Of a stretch of 64,000 nt of DNA, positions 11,258 through 20,732 are shown piece after piece. The notes beneath the pieces were generated by a model. The model searched no databases and was not told the origin of the DNA. It saw only the letters and a program-made list of their open reading frames with translations. The stretch is from Stemphylium vesicarium. Its lineage: Eukaryota; Ascomycota; Dothideomycetes; Pleosporales; Pleosporaceae. The translations under genes and the position numbers were made by a program. Numbering within the stretch: the first letter of the stretch is position 1; each line of letters starts with the position of its first letter. The stretch covers positions 186,001-250,000 of the forward strand of contig QXCR01000026.1 in NCBI GenBank assembly GCA_004380135.1, written 5' to 3'.

Positions 11258-12167
11258 TTAATTGGTCTCCGGTACCTCTCCCCTTGCCAGCTTGAGCAAT
11301 TCAGCCTCCCTGCGCTCCTTCAATAACCTCTCCCGAACCTGTACTCTATCCGCCTCGCTCCTCTCCTTGAACTCAGCAATCTCCTGCATTTCCGCCAACT
11401 CCTGCTCAGTCGGTTTGAGTTCCTCCGCTCCGGTCTTCGCTACCAGCACTTCCAAGATCTCGCTCGGCACCTGATCTCTTATATTGATCGTATGTGTGGG
11501 TTTCGAAGTATCAGGGACTAGGGTGTTGCGTGGGTTGGGTGTCCCTGATGGTGGTGCAGAGTCTGATTGCTGGGTTGTGGGCGAGTTCGTGGAACCGGTC
11601 GTAGGTTGGGTCTTCGAGGCAGTGTAGATATGGAGCAACGAAGGTCCATCGGGGTCACTGTGCCGCGAAATTTCGATTGGAATGGACGGGTTTCGGTATT
11701 TTATCCGGGGGAGCATTTCGCGCCAGAACTTCCTGTCCGTAGTGTGAGCGTGTAATCTCGACGTTTTTACCGACAGCCGGGCTACAGTCCAGAATTTGCG
11801 GACTCTGTTCCCTGTCTCTCTTTCCCTGTCATTGAGACAGCATCACACGTACCTTGCCCCTCGGTGCCCTCCATAGATCTTTGTGTTGAACTCCATACTA
11901 ATCTTCGACACTTCCTTTGGTAATATGAGAGCTCCAGGTCCACATCTTATCCATAGCAGCTGTTCGCGGTCCCGTCAGTAAGCCGTCATAGGTCTCGAGG
12001 GGGTCGGATCCGTGGGAAGGATTGCGAGTGGCATTTTCGGGGGTGTCTGGTGAGATGAACGTACCTTCTGCGGCGTTTGTTAGCCCCATTCATTCGTTCT
12101 GACATTATATTGGACTTGAGCAACTTGCCTCGTGTAGCTTGCGCATGCGCTTCAATATATGTACCAT
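11258..12167 (-). CDS. MRP49: Mitochondrial large-subunit ribosomal protein mL61 (Mrp49 type), four exons incl. a 3-nt exon
   Basis: Model: exons 12129-12167, 12065-12067, 11853-11959 and 11258-11732; 207 aa. Exon 1 encodes MVHILKRMRKLHE and ends at a GC donor (GAG/GCAAGT, a consensus GC-AG intron of 61 nt with a GGCTAAC branch point). The next exon appears to be only AAG (Lys14), flanked by CGCAG and GTACGT. A 105-nt intron ends CTGAC...GAACAG. Exon 3 reads LLWIRCGPGALILPKEVSKISMEF then YGGHRGA; a 120-nt intron follows. Exon 4 begins KFWREMLPRIKYRNPSIPIEI. This is the L51/S25/CI-B8 (thioredoxin-like) domain of Mrp49/mL61, a protein of the mitochondrial 54S ribosome. The C-terminal third is an acidic, charged helix (PTEQELAEMQEIAEFKERSEA). 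Without the AAG exon the 169-nt intron would still be in frame, losing one Lys. Confidence 0.82.
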
Positions 12168-12546
12168 GATTGCTTTGTGTGGTGTCGGACTGGGGTTGCG
12201 GAGATTCAAGAGATTCTTAGCGCAATACTTCGTAGCGTGGATTGATATGCATCTTGGCATTTGCTAGCGGAACCTGCATGGCAGCCCCTCACCTGCCCAA
12301 GAGGGCAACACCACATCGCTTGACCGAACAAGCCATCTAGTCGAGCACTCTCGCCTGGGCAATTAGAGGGTATCAAGACGACTTCGGGATTAATCAATCA
12401 ATGTGAACCAGATTTTCTCTATCAAATACATGACGCTAATGCACAAAATCTTCTCATCCACCCCAAAGTCTCATGCTCCATTTCTACCTGTATACCACAA
12501 CGTAATCTTCAGGAACACTCTCAAGCGAAGTAGCAGTAGAAGCACT
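12168..12546. other. Short intergenic region, mL61 promoter / SEC31 3' flank
   Basis: About 380 bp between SEC31 and mL61, which lie in the same direction on the minus strand. It should contain the SEC31 3' UTR and the mL61 promoter. Nothing else seen. Confidence 0.6.
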
Positions 12547-15500
12547 CTAAGCAGTCGACTTGCTAAATTGAATCAAGCGCTTGACACCAACCTGGTCGAA
12601 CGTTAGGAGGAATTCTCAAGTCATGGATGTACGGAGGTGACTTACCATCCAGTTGCTGCCTTCGTCTGTCTTGTTGGTCATCAAATCTGAGAAGATGGCG
12701 ACCGCTGCGTCGAATTGCTTGGCCTGCATGTTCGCTGCCAGTTCGTTCATTTGCTGAATAGTGTCTGGCTTGAGGAGATCTTCGTTGTTGAGATGGTCAA
12801 ACAAGATATTGAGTCGCTTCTCAGTGTCGGCAACGTGCTGCCTGTACTGTGCAGGAGCCTTGGCCTTGACGCGCTGGAGCTCTACCTCGAGAATCTCATA
12901 CATGGGGCGGGATGATTCAGGAATGTGTGATCGATCACCCGGAGCTGTTGGGAGTTAGCAACAGGTACCTCTATTGTGAGCAAAGCGCGATCACTTACGG
13001 TGCTTGGCTGCTACTGGGGCCGCTGCTTGAGACTGTCCGGTTCCAGGCCGGGAATCAGGCCTTGGCGGTCCGCCTTGTGGAGGACCTCCCGGAGGTGGGC
13101 CAGCTCGTGGGGGACCTTGTGGTGGTCCTCGTGGAGGTGGGGCCGCAGCTGCTGGTGGCATTTGCTGAACCGGCGAGGGCGCGTATGGTGATGCAGCCGG
13201 AGTGAACTGGCCTGGTGGCGGCGCAATGTTTCGCGGCGGGGGCATACCGCCCATCGGTCCTGGGGGCGCCGATGGCTGCGAGCCTGGTGCAGGAGCATAA
13301 CGGTTCGAGGGCGGCGCGGCAGCTGTCGGAGGTGTATATGGTGACGCGCCGCGCTGTAGCGGCGCCTGTGTAGGGGGAGCAAAACCTGCAGGTGGTGGAG
13401 CAGGATAGTTGTTTGCTGCTGGTGCCGGAGCATACGGGTTAGGAGCTCCCGCCTGCGGAGGTCCAGATGGAGGCGAAGTCATCCGGGGAGGGCCTTGAGG
13501 AGGACCCTTTGGTGGAGGTGGCGGCGTTGACCTTGCGCCAGGTGAGAATGGGCCTTGCGGTGGGCCTGAGGTGGGCTGCTGCTGGTTCGGGAATGGAGAA
13601 GCTACAGTATTCATTGGTGTACCGCGGCGTGACACGGGCTTCGGTGGGCCGAAGTCTGGTGTGTCGTTCCATGCTGGGATACTACCTCGGTTGGCTGCCG
13701 GTACGATAGACGGAGAGTTGGAGAAGTTCCGTGGTGGAGGCGCGATGGGGGTTTGCTGAGGCGCCTGGTTGTAACCGTAACCTGGCTGAGCCATGGAGGG
13801 TTGCGATGGTTGGTAACCGGCAGGTGTGTACGCATTTCCTGTCGTAGCTCCTGCTGGTGCATAGGGCGATCGCACAGCAGCCTGAGCTTGTTGCGAAAGA
13901 GGGTTGACAGGAGCATAGGGTGAGGCTCCTGGCTGCGTCTGAAGAGGGTTGGCCGGGGCATATGGCGTCGGCTGCGTTGGAGCTGGTGTCGCTTGGGCGG
14001 GCTGACCATACGACGGAACCACAACTTGGCGTCGCCCACCAGCAATAGACTGGGTCTGCCTGTGAGTAGCTGCTGGTTGGGTTGCAACCTTCCTTGTAGC
14101 CTGCTTGACCCGGTTTCTTGCTACATCCGCTGCTGGGTACTTTTCAGGAAGGAGATCCAGGTACTTCTCTGCAATCGACAACTGTCCATGGGCAGATGCG
14201 ATATCAGCATACTCGACATACTTTGCATACAGAGGCTCAAGCTTCCAGTCATCGTCCTTCTGCTGTTCGGTATCCTTGAAGTCGGTCACCTTTCGGAAGA
14301 CGGTAACCTTCTCGATAAAATCTTGGAGTGATCGCGCGTGGATGGAGAAGCTGTTGTCGCCCTCTGTCTTCTCAATACCAGCCTTTTCACTTTCTTGAAG
14401 CTCCTGAGCCCAGTTGACAACAACCTTCTCCAGCTTGGAACCGGCCAAGTAACAGAAAGATGCGTCCTTACGGTAAGAACCAGTCTCTTCAGAAATGGCT
14501 TCCTCGAGGCGATCACCGAGGGCCTCGCAGAGATCAGGGAAGTCGGCCTGATCGGCAAATGTGCAGATGGTGGCCATGACTTCCTTCCAGTCCTTCAGGT
14601 CAGCGTTGTATACGAAATCCCAGAGGTTCTTTCCAACAACAGACGCGAGGAGTCGCAGGTAGTTTGGCGCATCTGACTGCCTCTTGAAGTATGCAGCTTG
14701 TGCCTTGGCGATGCATTTCTCACCACCGCAGATGGCGATCATGAAAGCATCCGACAATCGGTTCTCTTTCAGGCATACGTCCAATGCTGCATTGAAGTCG
14801 CCCAGCATGAGGTTGCGGGTGATCTTGGTGTCAGCTTCTGACTCTGAACCATTGTAAATCTGGAAGGGGTTGTTGGTCTTCGCGCCCTTGGAAGCTGCGA
14901 GGTCCGAGAGGAAGTTGCCCTCGTCGGTCGCGTTGTCGAAGAATGAGGCGCCCTCATCCGCCGCATCCGCATCCCCGTTCGCCTCGACTTCCTTCTTTTC
15001 CTCCTCTGGTTCTTCGTTCTTGTCTGTAAAACCAAGGTATTCAACGAGCTTGCTGCGCGGGTTCTCCGAAGTCAGAGTCTCGATTACGGTCCAATCGGCC
15101 TTCTCCTCCTCGTTCGCAGCCTTGGAAATCTTTTCCTCACAGATTGATGTGAGATTGCCCTGCTGCAAAGCCTTGTCGAACTCTTCGCTGGCTGTGCTAA
15201 CGTCCGAGTCTACCGCGAATGTCGAAATCGAGATCTTGGACTTGTTGTCGACAATGCCGAATCGTACCAGCTTTCCGCCGAAACCGAACGCTACACCAGC
15301 TCTCCTCTTCAACCACTTCGGGGGGCTCTTGAGCGAGAACGATGCACCCTGAGGCTCTGCGTGTGTCTGCGCAAAGAAATCTTCGCCTGCAGGTGCTTCA
15401 ATAGCTGCCTTGTTTTGATCAGCCGCAGCTCCAGTGTTTTGTAAAGTCTGAATGGCGATCTTGCCGTCGAACGACGCGGTTGCGAGGAGGTTCGGGTTCG

Positions 15501-16544
15501 CAGGGTTGAATCTCGTCTGAAAGGTCCAGTTGGTCACGACGGGGAACTCGCCCAGCTGCTCTCCGCTATGCGGGTTCCAAGCAATTGTTCTGTTGTCCTT
15601 GCCGCAGGACAGCAAAAGGTCGCTGTCTTGAACACACCACGAAAGGGATAGCACACCCTGATCGTGCGCCTGCAGTGTCTTCTCGGGCGCGTTGGTGTTG
15701 CGGAGGTCCCATACCAGCACAAGCGGGTTCTGGTCTGTCGGAATAGCAGTGACTAGCCTCGTGGGGACATTGGGGTCCCATGATACGGCGCTGACTGTCT
15801 TCCTTCCGTAGTGGTTCAGTGTGAGATTCTCCTTCTTCAACTTGACGTCCCAGACGGTGACAAAACCACCACTGCTTCCTGTCGCAAGAATGTGCGCGAC
15901 CTTCTTGTTCCAGTCTAATGTGGTGTACTCGTCAGGGTTGGCTCCAGCCTTGCCGAGGCGGAAGGACTTGGATTCGTCGTCGATATCGTGGATGTATAGC
16001 TCGCCTTTGGCGCCGGCTGAGGCGAGGATGTTGGTCCGGAAAGGATTGAACTGTATCGCTTGGATTGGGCCGGTGTGCTTCTCGATCTGGTCAATCTCGG
16101 CCTCATCACTATGTCAAGTCAGCTTCCCATGGCCATATTTCAGTTTGGGAGTGCTCTCACCCTTCGCCTGCCCGCAGCTTCTCCGCGTCCCATAGTATTA
16201 ATACCCCGCTGTCGAGTGCGCCCGCTATTACTCCCCGCGGGTATTGTTCGCTGGGTTGACTCCAAGCAATGTCATTGAATCTAAGGGGACTATTAGCAGT
16301 CGCTCTAAACGTTGTGGAAACGGCTCCTCATGTACCTTGACTCTACGCTTACAGTAGCAACTGGCTTAAGCTCAACACCCTGCTCACTGTCGTCCAAGCC
16401 GAGCTCCCAGAGCTCTAGCTGTGTCTCGTTGGAGAAGTCGGCGTCTACGGCTCCAGCTTTTGTTCCAGTTACAATCAAAGGCTGCGTTGGACCAGGCGAC
16501 CAAGCAAAAGTGGCCGTCCGGGGGATTTCTCGTAGACGGACCAT
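12547..16544 (-). CDS. SEC31: COPII coat protein SEC31
   Basis: Five exons: 16336-16544, 16161-16280, 12999-16108, 12646-12944 and 12547-12591; introns are 52-55 nt, all GT-AG; 1260 aa. The N-terminus (MVRLREIPRTATFAWSPG) starts a seven-blade WD40 propeller (about residues 1-340; motifs VTVWDVK, LVLVWDLRN, DNRTIAWNP). This is followed by the helical Sec31/ACE1 segment (LMLGDFNAALDVCLKENRLSDAFMIAI). Next comes a very long Pro/Gln/Gly-rich region (about 790-1130), and the conserved C-terminal helical domain PGDRSHIPESSRPMYEILE...RLNILFDHLNNEDLL. Sec31 with Sec13 forms the outer cage of COPII vesicles budding from the endoplasmic reticulum; the Pro-rich part contacts Sec23. The start was chosen as MVRL (16544); an upstream in-frame ATG at 16565 would add seven residues. 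The Pro-rich region produces many spurious frames on the other strand. Confidence 0.93.
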
Positions 16545-16882
16545 GACGGTGGGCGGCGGTCGCACCTCGATGTCGTCAGATTAGCGAATTGTGTATGAGA
16601 CGAGGAACAAAACAATGGACAAGTGAGACCTTCTTGTAGAGCAGGTGAAGGAGTATACGTGTGAAAAAAGAAAGTCGGCAATGTGTCAGAAGCGCGGATT
16701 GGGAGTCAAGGCAGCGATGTGCTTCACCATGGGATGCATCCACCTGTCCTTCCCTGGTCCATTGCGCGGGCGCTGCCCATTTTGTGGGGCCCGCTAACTA
16801 GCCACGTGATATCGAATTTCAGCTCCATCTCTGGAACGCGATTATTTCACAAATCATATCAAATCGCGCACCACAGGCAACC
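16545..16882. promoter_or_regulatory. Shared divergent promoter of SEC31 and the RRM gene
   Basis: 338 bp separate the start codons of SEC31 (-) and the RRM gene (+), so both must be driven from this interval. A CACGTG E-box (16803-16808, flanked as CCACGTGATAT) lies about 80 bp before the RRM start; this is the core bound by bHLH factors such as Cbf1-type proteins. Use of the site is inferred only. Confidence 0.5.
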
Positions 16883-17405
16883 ATGTCAAACTTGTCTGAT
16901 ACCTCACGACTAAAGGCTACCGTGTTCGTCGGCGGCCTCGACCAAGCAGTAACGCAGCAGACGCTGTTCCACGCCTTCCTCCCATTTGGCGATATCGTCG
17001 AAGTCAACCTTCCCAAACCGGAAAACCAAAGCCAGGGCGAGCAACACAGAGGGTTTGGATATGTCGAATTCGAAGCTGCGTCCGATGCGACTGACGCCAT
17101 CGACAACATGGACCGGAGCGAGCTTTATGGGTCTGTCATCAAGGTAGCGCCAGCCAAACCACAGAAAGATGCGAATGAAGGATTAGGCAGCAAGACGGCA
17201 ATTTGGGAGCAGGTACGTGTCCTTGCCATAATCAGGTCCGCTTGTCTAGTGTACTAACAACATGCAGGAGGGCTGGTTAGCAAAACATGCCGTGAGTGAG
17301 GAAGACCGCAAAGCCAATGAGCAAGCGCAAGAGGAGGCAAACGGACCCATGGACCCTATGCAAGGTTTAGAGGGTCTAGACGAGGCCGGTCCAAAGCCAG
17401 CGTGA
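16883..17405 (+). CDS. RRM protein related to CYP33/PPIE, without cyclophilin domain
   Basis: Exon 1 16883-17212, intron 17213-17267 (55 nt; ACTAACAACATGCAG end), exon 2 17268-17405; 155 aa. One RNA recognition motif spans residues about 11-92, with RNP2 VFVGGL (14-19) and RNP1 RGFGYVEF (56-63), then AIDNMDRSELYGSVIKVAPAKP. The spacing and the AIDNM..SEL.G..I.V..AKP block are those of the RRM of the nuclear cyclophilin CYP33/PPIE, a spliceosome-associated protein. No cyclophilin domain follows: the protein ends after a short tail (EGWLAKHAVSEEDR, DPMQGLEGLDEAGPKPA). It may therefore be a stand-alone RNA-binding partner rather than an isomerase. Confidence 0.85.
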
Positions 17406-17802
17406 GCTTCGCTATCTGTTCATACGGATCGCACAGCATGGTGTTTCCGGCGTTTGGGGAAAAATGTATTCGATACCAGATGCTCTTTGATGGATTCATT
17501 CTACATCGATTTAGGCGACTTTTACGACTGTGATTACCAGAAGTTCGGTAATGTGTTGCCTGAGTCACATGTATGCCGGAGACCCGTCGCAAAATCACAT
17601 GCTATGGACAGGGCTTCCGTTCTGTGATATGCATTCTCACACAAACTCCAATACAAACGAAGGCGCATAGCACAAAGGAAACTTGACGCTTGATTCAGGC
17701 TTTGATGAGGACTCAGTCCCGTATGCTGTACCTATACACATGGCCGCTGGAGCCCTTCCAAGCCCGCCGATTCCATCTTTATTTGTGTCTCGTTCCAAGA
17801 AT
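17406..17802. other. Convergent intergenic region
   Basis: About 400 bp between the stop of the RRM gene (+) and the stop of the B12D-like gene (-). Expected to carry two 3' UTRs; no gene seen. Confidence 0.6.
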
Positions 17803-18344
17803 CTAATCCTGCTTGCCCTGCCTCTTGAGGCGGAGGGTCTTGTCGACCCAGAGTTTCCGGGTGATGGAGAAGAAGGCCATGCCGACGGCGACGCTGCGAA
17901 TATGTCAGACCACCTGTGCTGTGGTGTGTGATGCGCAATTGAGGGGCTTACCCGAGAACGACAACTACAAGCAGGGTTAGCAATTGGTGTCTGTAAACGC
18001 ATACACGGATAAGGACGTACTAAGAGGCCAGATTTCAGTGGGGATGTTCTTCAGCTGGCGGAGACGCTGGGACACGGTGTGGGCTGTATATCGTCAATTC
18101 AAGTCCTCCGGCGTAAACTAAGACGCTGTAATTGGCTTACCGCCGTGCTCCTCCTTCTGCGGTTTGTTAGCGATGCATTTCCCATTTCCAAGAACTCAGG
18201 AGAACGTACGGGCACCGGGTTGCGCAGAGCCATGGTCTGCCGCATAAAGAGTTGCGGGCTCTGGCGCATAGCCATCATGCGCGTAGGCTGCATGGCCATC
18301 ATGCGAGTGGGCTGCATGGAAAGGGCCCTGGTGGCTTTGAACAT
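17803..18344 (-). CDS. B12D / MLRQ (NDUFA4-like) small mitochondrial membrane protein, five exons
   Basis: Exons 18210-18344, 18141-18156 (16 nt), 18021-18083, 17952-17964 (13 nt) and 17803-17893; 105 aa. Every junction keeps phase, has GT-AG ends and mostly a CTAAC/CTGAC branch point. The N-terminus is a Met/Arg-rich presequence containing a duplicated MQPTRMMA unit. The mature part reads VSQRLRQLKNIPTEIWPL, a single hydrophobic segment IVVLGVAVGMAFFSI, then TRKLWVDKTLRLKRQGKQD. This is the B12D/MLRQ family pattern (one inner-membrane helix, then RKL..D.TLR..RQG). The mammalian member NDUFA4 is a cytochrome c oxidase subunit, formerly assigned to complex I; the fungal role is less clear. It is transcribed divergently from COX12. 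Confidence 0.78.
18270..18317 (-). repeat. 24-bp tandem duplication inside the B12D-like presequence
   Basis: Two consecutive 24-bp copies, each encoding MQPTRMMA, differ at only a few third positions. They extend the predicted presequence by eight residues and look like a recent in-frame duplication. Confidence 0.85.
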
Positions 18345-18625
18345 GTTGGCGGTGTTGGTATCTTCGCAATTGGAGTGGAGAGTGGAGAGGTGGCGTCGTC
18401 GCTGGGGAATCGAAGTGCTTCGCGGGTTTCGTCACAGGCACGCAGATGCTGAGAGCTCGCGGAGCTTGCTCGCCCGGAAAACGCCGAGCGAATTGTGTGT
18501 GGACAAAGCGTCTCGGGTCGAACCATCGCAACCTCACAACTTCACTTCCGTCACCACTTCGCCCAACGCCGCCCTGCCATTGCCGTCCACCCACTTCGAC
18601 GAAGCCCCGAATACCCATCGCAATC
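18345..18625. promoter_or_regulatory. COX12: Divergent promoter of the B12D-like gene and COX12
   Basis: 281 bp separate the two start codons, both for small mitochondrial inner-membrane proteins. The interval must contain both promoters. A CCAAT pentamer on the minus strand (18369-18373) is the only element I can point to, and it lies close to the B12D start, so it may be in the leader. Confidence 0.55.
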
Positions 18626-19205
18626 ATGTCTGACAACGAGAACGGCGAGAACGGCGAGGAGCTAGTAACCAAGCCCTTCAAGTTCGTCACTGGTGAGCTT
18701 TTCCCACGGTTCCGCATATCGAGCACGCAGAGCTAACCCGTCATTTCACAGCTGGTACGCCAACCCCGAGATCCCCCATGGCCCACAGCCCGCGAAAAAC
18801 GGTCAACTAGAGCTCTAGGAATGCGAAATGGGGTTGCTAACAGGCTTCGGCGCATATAGGCTTCGATGCCCGCTTCCCCAACCAGAACCAGACCAAGCAC
18901 TGCTGGCAAAACTACGTCGACTACCACAAGTGCATCATCGCCAAGGGCGAGGACTTTGCTCCCTGCCGCCAGGTGCGTAGCCTCTGAGATGCGAGAAACC
19001 GGATGTACATACTGATAGACGTAGTTCATGTTGGCATACAAGTCCCTCTGCCCCAACGGCTGGACATCGCGATGGGACGACCAGCGTGGTGAGTACCTTT
19101 GACGCTCTGCGCATCGCTTGTGCAATTCGCACTGAGACCTCAAGGGTATGATAGCTGACATGCACAACAGAGGCCGGAAACTTCCCCGTCAAGCTCGACC
19201 AGTAA
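18626..19205 (+). CDS. COX12: Cytochrome c oxidase subunit VIb (Cox12/COX6B), five exons incl. a 3-nt exon
   Basis: Exons 18626-18692, 18752-18754, 18860-18972, 19025-19088 and 19171-19205; 93 aa. After MSDNENGENGEELVTKPFKFVT the protein continues A-G-FDARFPNQNQTKHCWQNY, giving the twin motif C-x9-C (CWQNYVDYHKC) and C-x10-C (CRQFMLAYKSLC), then PNGWTSRWDDQREAGNFP. This is diagnostic of COX6B, the intermembrane-space subunit at the dimer interface of complex IV, imported by the Mia40 route. Exon 2 is only CTG: intron 1 (59 nt) ends GCTAACCCGTCATTTCACAG and intron 2 (105 nt) starts GTACGC and ends GCTAACAGG...ATATAG. Each intron has its own branch point, so the CTG is best read as a real micro-exon adding one Ala. 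Skipping it is also in frame. Confidence 0.9.
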
Positions 19206-19946
19206 ACAGCTCGCTCCGACAAAGCGCAGCATGTTGGAATTTCTTAGAGCAGAAGGAGGGACCAGAGTCTGGCATTTGCATCTTAGAGCCCTGTATCATA
19301 GCGATCGATATCAGCAATGCAGCTCGGGTTCATGTAGTTCGCCACGCGCTATACGTGCCTTTTCGTGATGTCATTGATTTGATGTTGTCTGAATGGTTGA
19401 CAGCCGATCAGTGTATTCTGTTAGCTCAGGGTCCAACGTGCGCTTCTTGTGGTGGTCGTCAGGTGATCAGCGAGGCCACAAGTGCTGATGGTTTCACCTC
19501 ACGAATAGAGCTTCGGCATTCCCGCAATACGGCCAGGATATATGTGCAACGACGGATTATGAAATTCTAAAGGCTTCTAGCACATCGCAATCTCACGGCA
19601 CAAGTTGGCGTGTCTGACCGGACAAAGCCACTTGGTAGGACGAGCTGAGGCGGTGTTCAAAATAATGGAGAGCAGAATATGTTTCATACATTATCATTCA
19701 GTATCTCTGAATACTCAGAGTGGTGCAATCTACATGATACAATTTGGAAAATTGTCCTTCAAATGGATGGAAGGAAACATCGGGTATAGCGAAAAGCGCT
19801 GAAAGAGAGGAACAGATTGCCACCCATAACTCCACGTGGAAATGAGATCGCTAAATGTAAGACCTGCTCGAGCCGGAGAAATCGTAAGAAAAGTCGACAT
19901 TGCCGTGTCGACACGTGTTGTGGTTAGAGGTGAGAGCGAAGAAAGC
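19206..19946. other. Convergent intergenic region
   Basis: About 740 bp between COX12 (+) and the J-like gene (-). No recognisable gene; the short frame at 19148-19570 is an alternative frame through the last COX12 exon and its 3' flank. Confidence 0.55.
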
Positions 19947-20732
19947 TTAGTTGGGTAATGCGTTGAGTGCAAAGTCGCCCATGTACGTCGGTCGTTTACA
20001 CAGCGGTAGTGTGAATACCGGTAGAGGCACGTAAGACATGTATGGCACTGAGCCCAGAACCGGGTCGTGAGAAGGACGATAACGTTTCAATCCCCAGTTC
20101 GGGTCCTCGTCGCGAACTTCCTCCTCATCCTCTTCTGGGATCACTGGATCGTCGCCATGAGCGCTGTCTTGCCGCCAATGCTTTCCTTGGTCCAGAGTCT
20201 CACCAATGCTGGCGAGCGATGTTGGTGCGGCTGCACACGGCTGGTAGTTTGCGTCATACGACTGGCGGGCTTCCGGGTCCATCAAAGTGTCGAAGGCTGC
20301 CTGCAGAGCTCGGTACTTCTTAGCGTCGCTTGAAAAGTACACCACTCGCAGGCGGCGGTAGGCAGCTTTCACTTCATCTGTAGTTGCCCTAGGGGTGATT
20401 TCCAGGATAGCGTAGTGGTCGACGGCGTCTGAGGATTCACTGGTAGGAGAGAGTGCGGAGTCGGCCTGGGAAACAGGCGAAGCCATGGGGGTGCGTTGTG
20501 CAAGAATGACGGATGCATCCGAGACGTAGATGGAAGCTCGTTTGCTGTGTTGAAAGATGGGAGAGTTGCTCGAGATACTCATAGGACGTGTGCGTTGGAC
20601 AGCTTCTGACTGGTTGCGTTCGTGGTTGAATCTCTTTCTCGGTGACGGTGATCGCAAGGGACTGAAGCTTGTCTTGCACAACTGCTCAGACGGGAAGGAA
20701 GGCGGAGACATGGTTGAATGTGTGTGGATCAT
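19947..20732 (-). CDS. DnaJ-like (J-domain) protein lacking the HPD motif
   Basis: Single exon, 261 aa, ATG at 20732 (a second Met, residue 8, is an alternative start). The first 100 residues are Ser/Pro-rich and low complexity. Residues about 105-162 read DHYAILEITPRATTDEVKAAYRRLRVV and, after a shortened loop, KKYRALQAAFDTLMDPEARQSYD. These are helices I, II, III and IV of a J domain, complete with the ..L.DP..R..YD end. The invariant HPD tripeptide between helices II and III, needed to stimulate Hsp70 ATPase, is absent; FSSD stands in its place. The C-terminal 100 residues contain an acidic stretch (PEEDEEEVRDED) and no membrane segment. It is probably a J-like protein (type IV) acting as a scaffold rather than as a classical co-chaperone. 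Confidence 0.75.
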   Translation of the reverse strand: MIHTHSTMSPPSFPSEQLCKTSFSPLRSPSPRKRFNHERNQSEAVQRTRPMSISSNSPIFQHSKRASIYVSDASVILAQRTPMASPVSQADSALSPTSESSDAVDHYAILEITPRATTDEVKAAYRRLRVVYFSSDAKKYRALQAAFDTLMDPEARQSYDANYQPCAAAPTSLASIGETLDQGKHWRQDSAHGDDPVIPEEDEEEVRDEDPNWGLKRYRPSHDPVLGSVPYMSYVPLPVFTLPLCKRPTYMGDFALNALPN

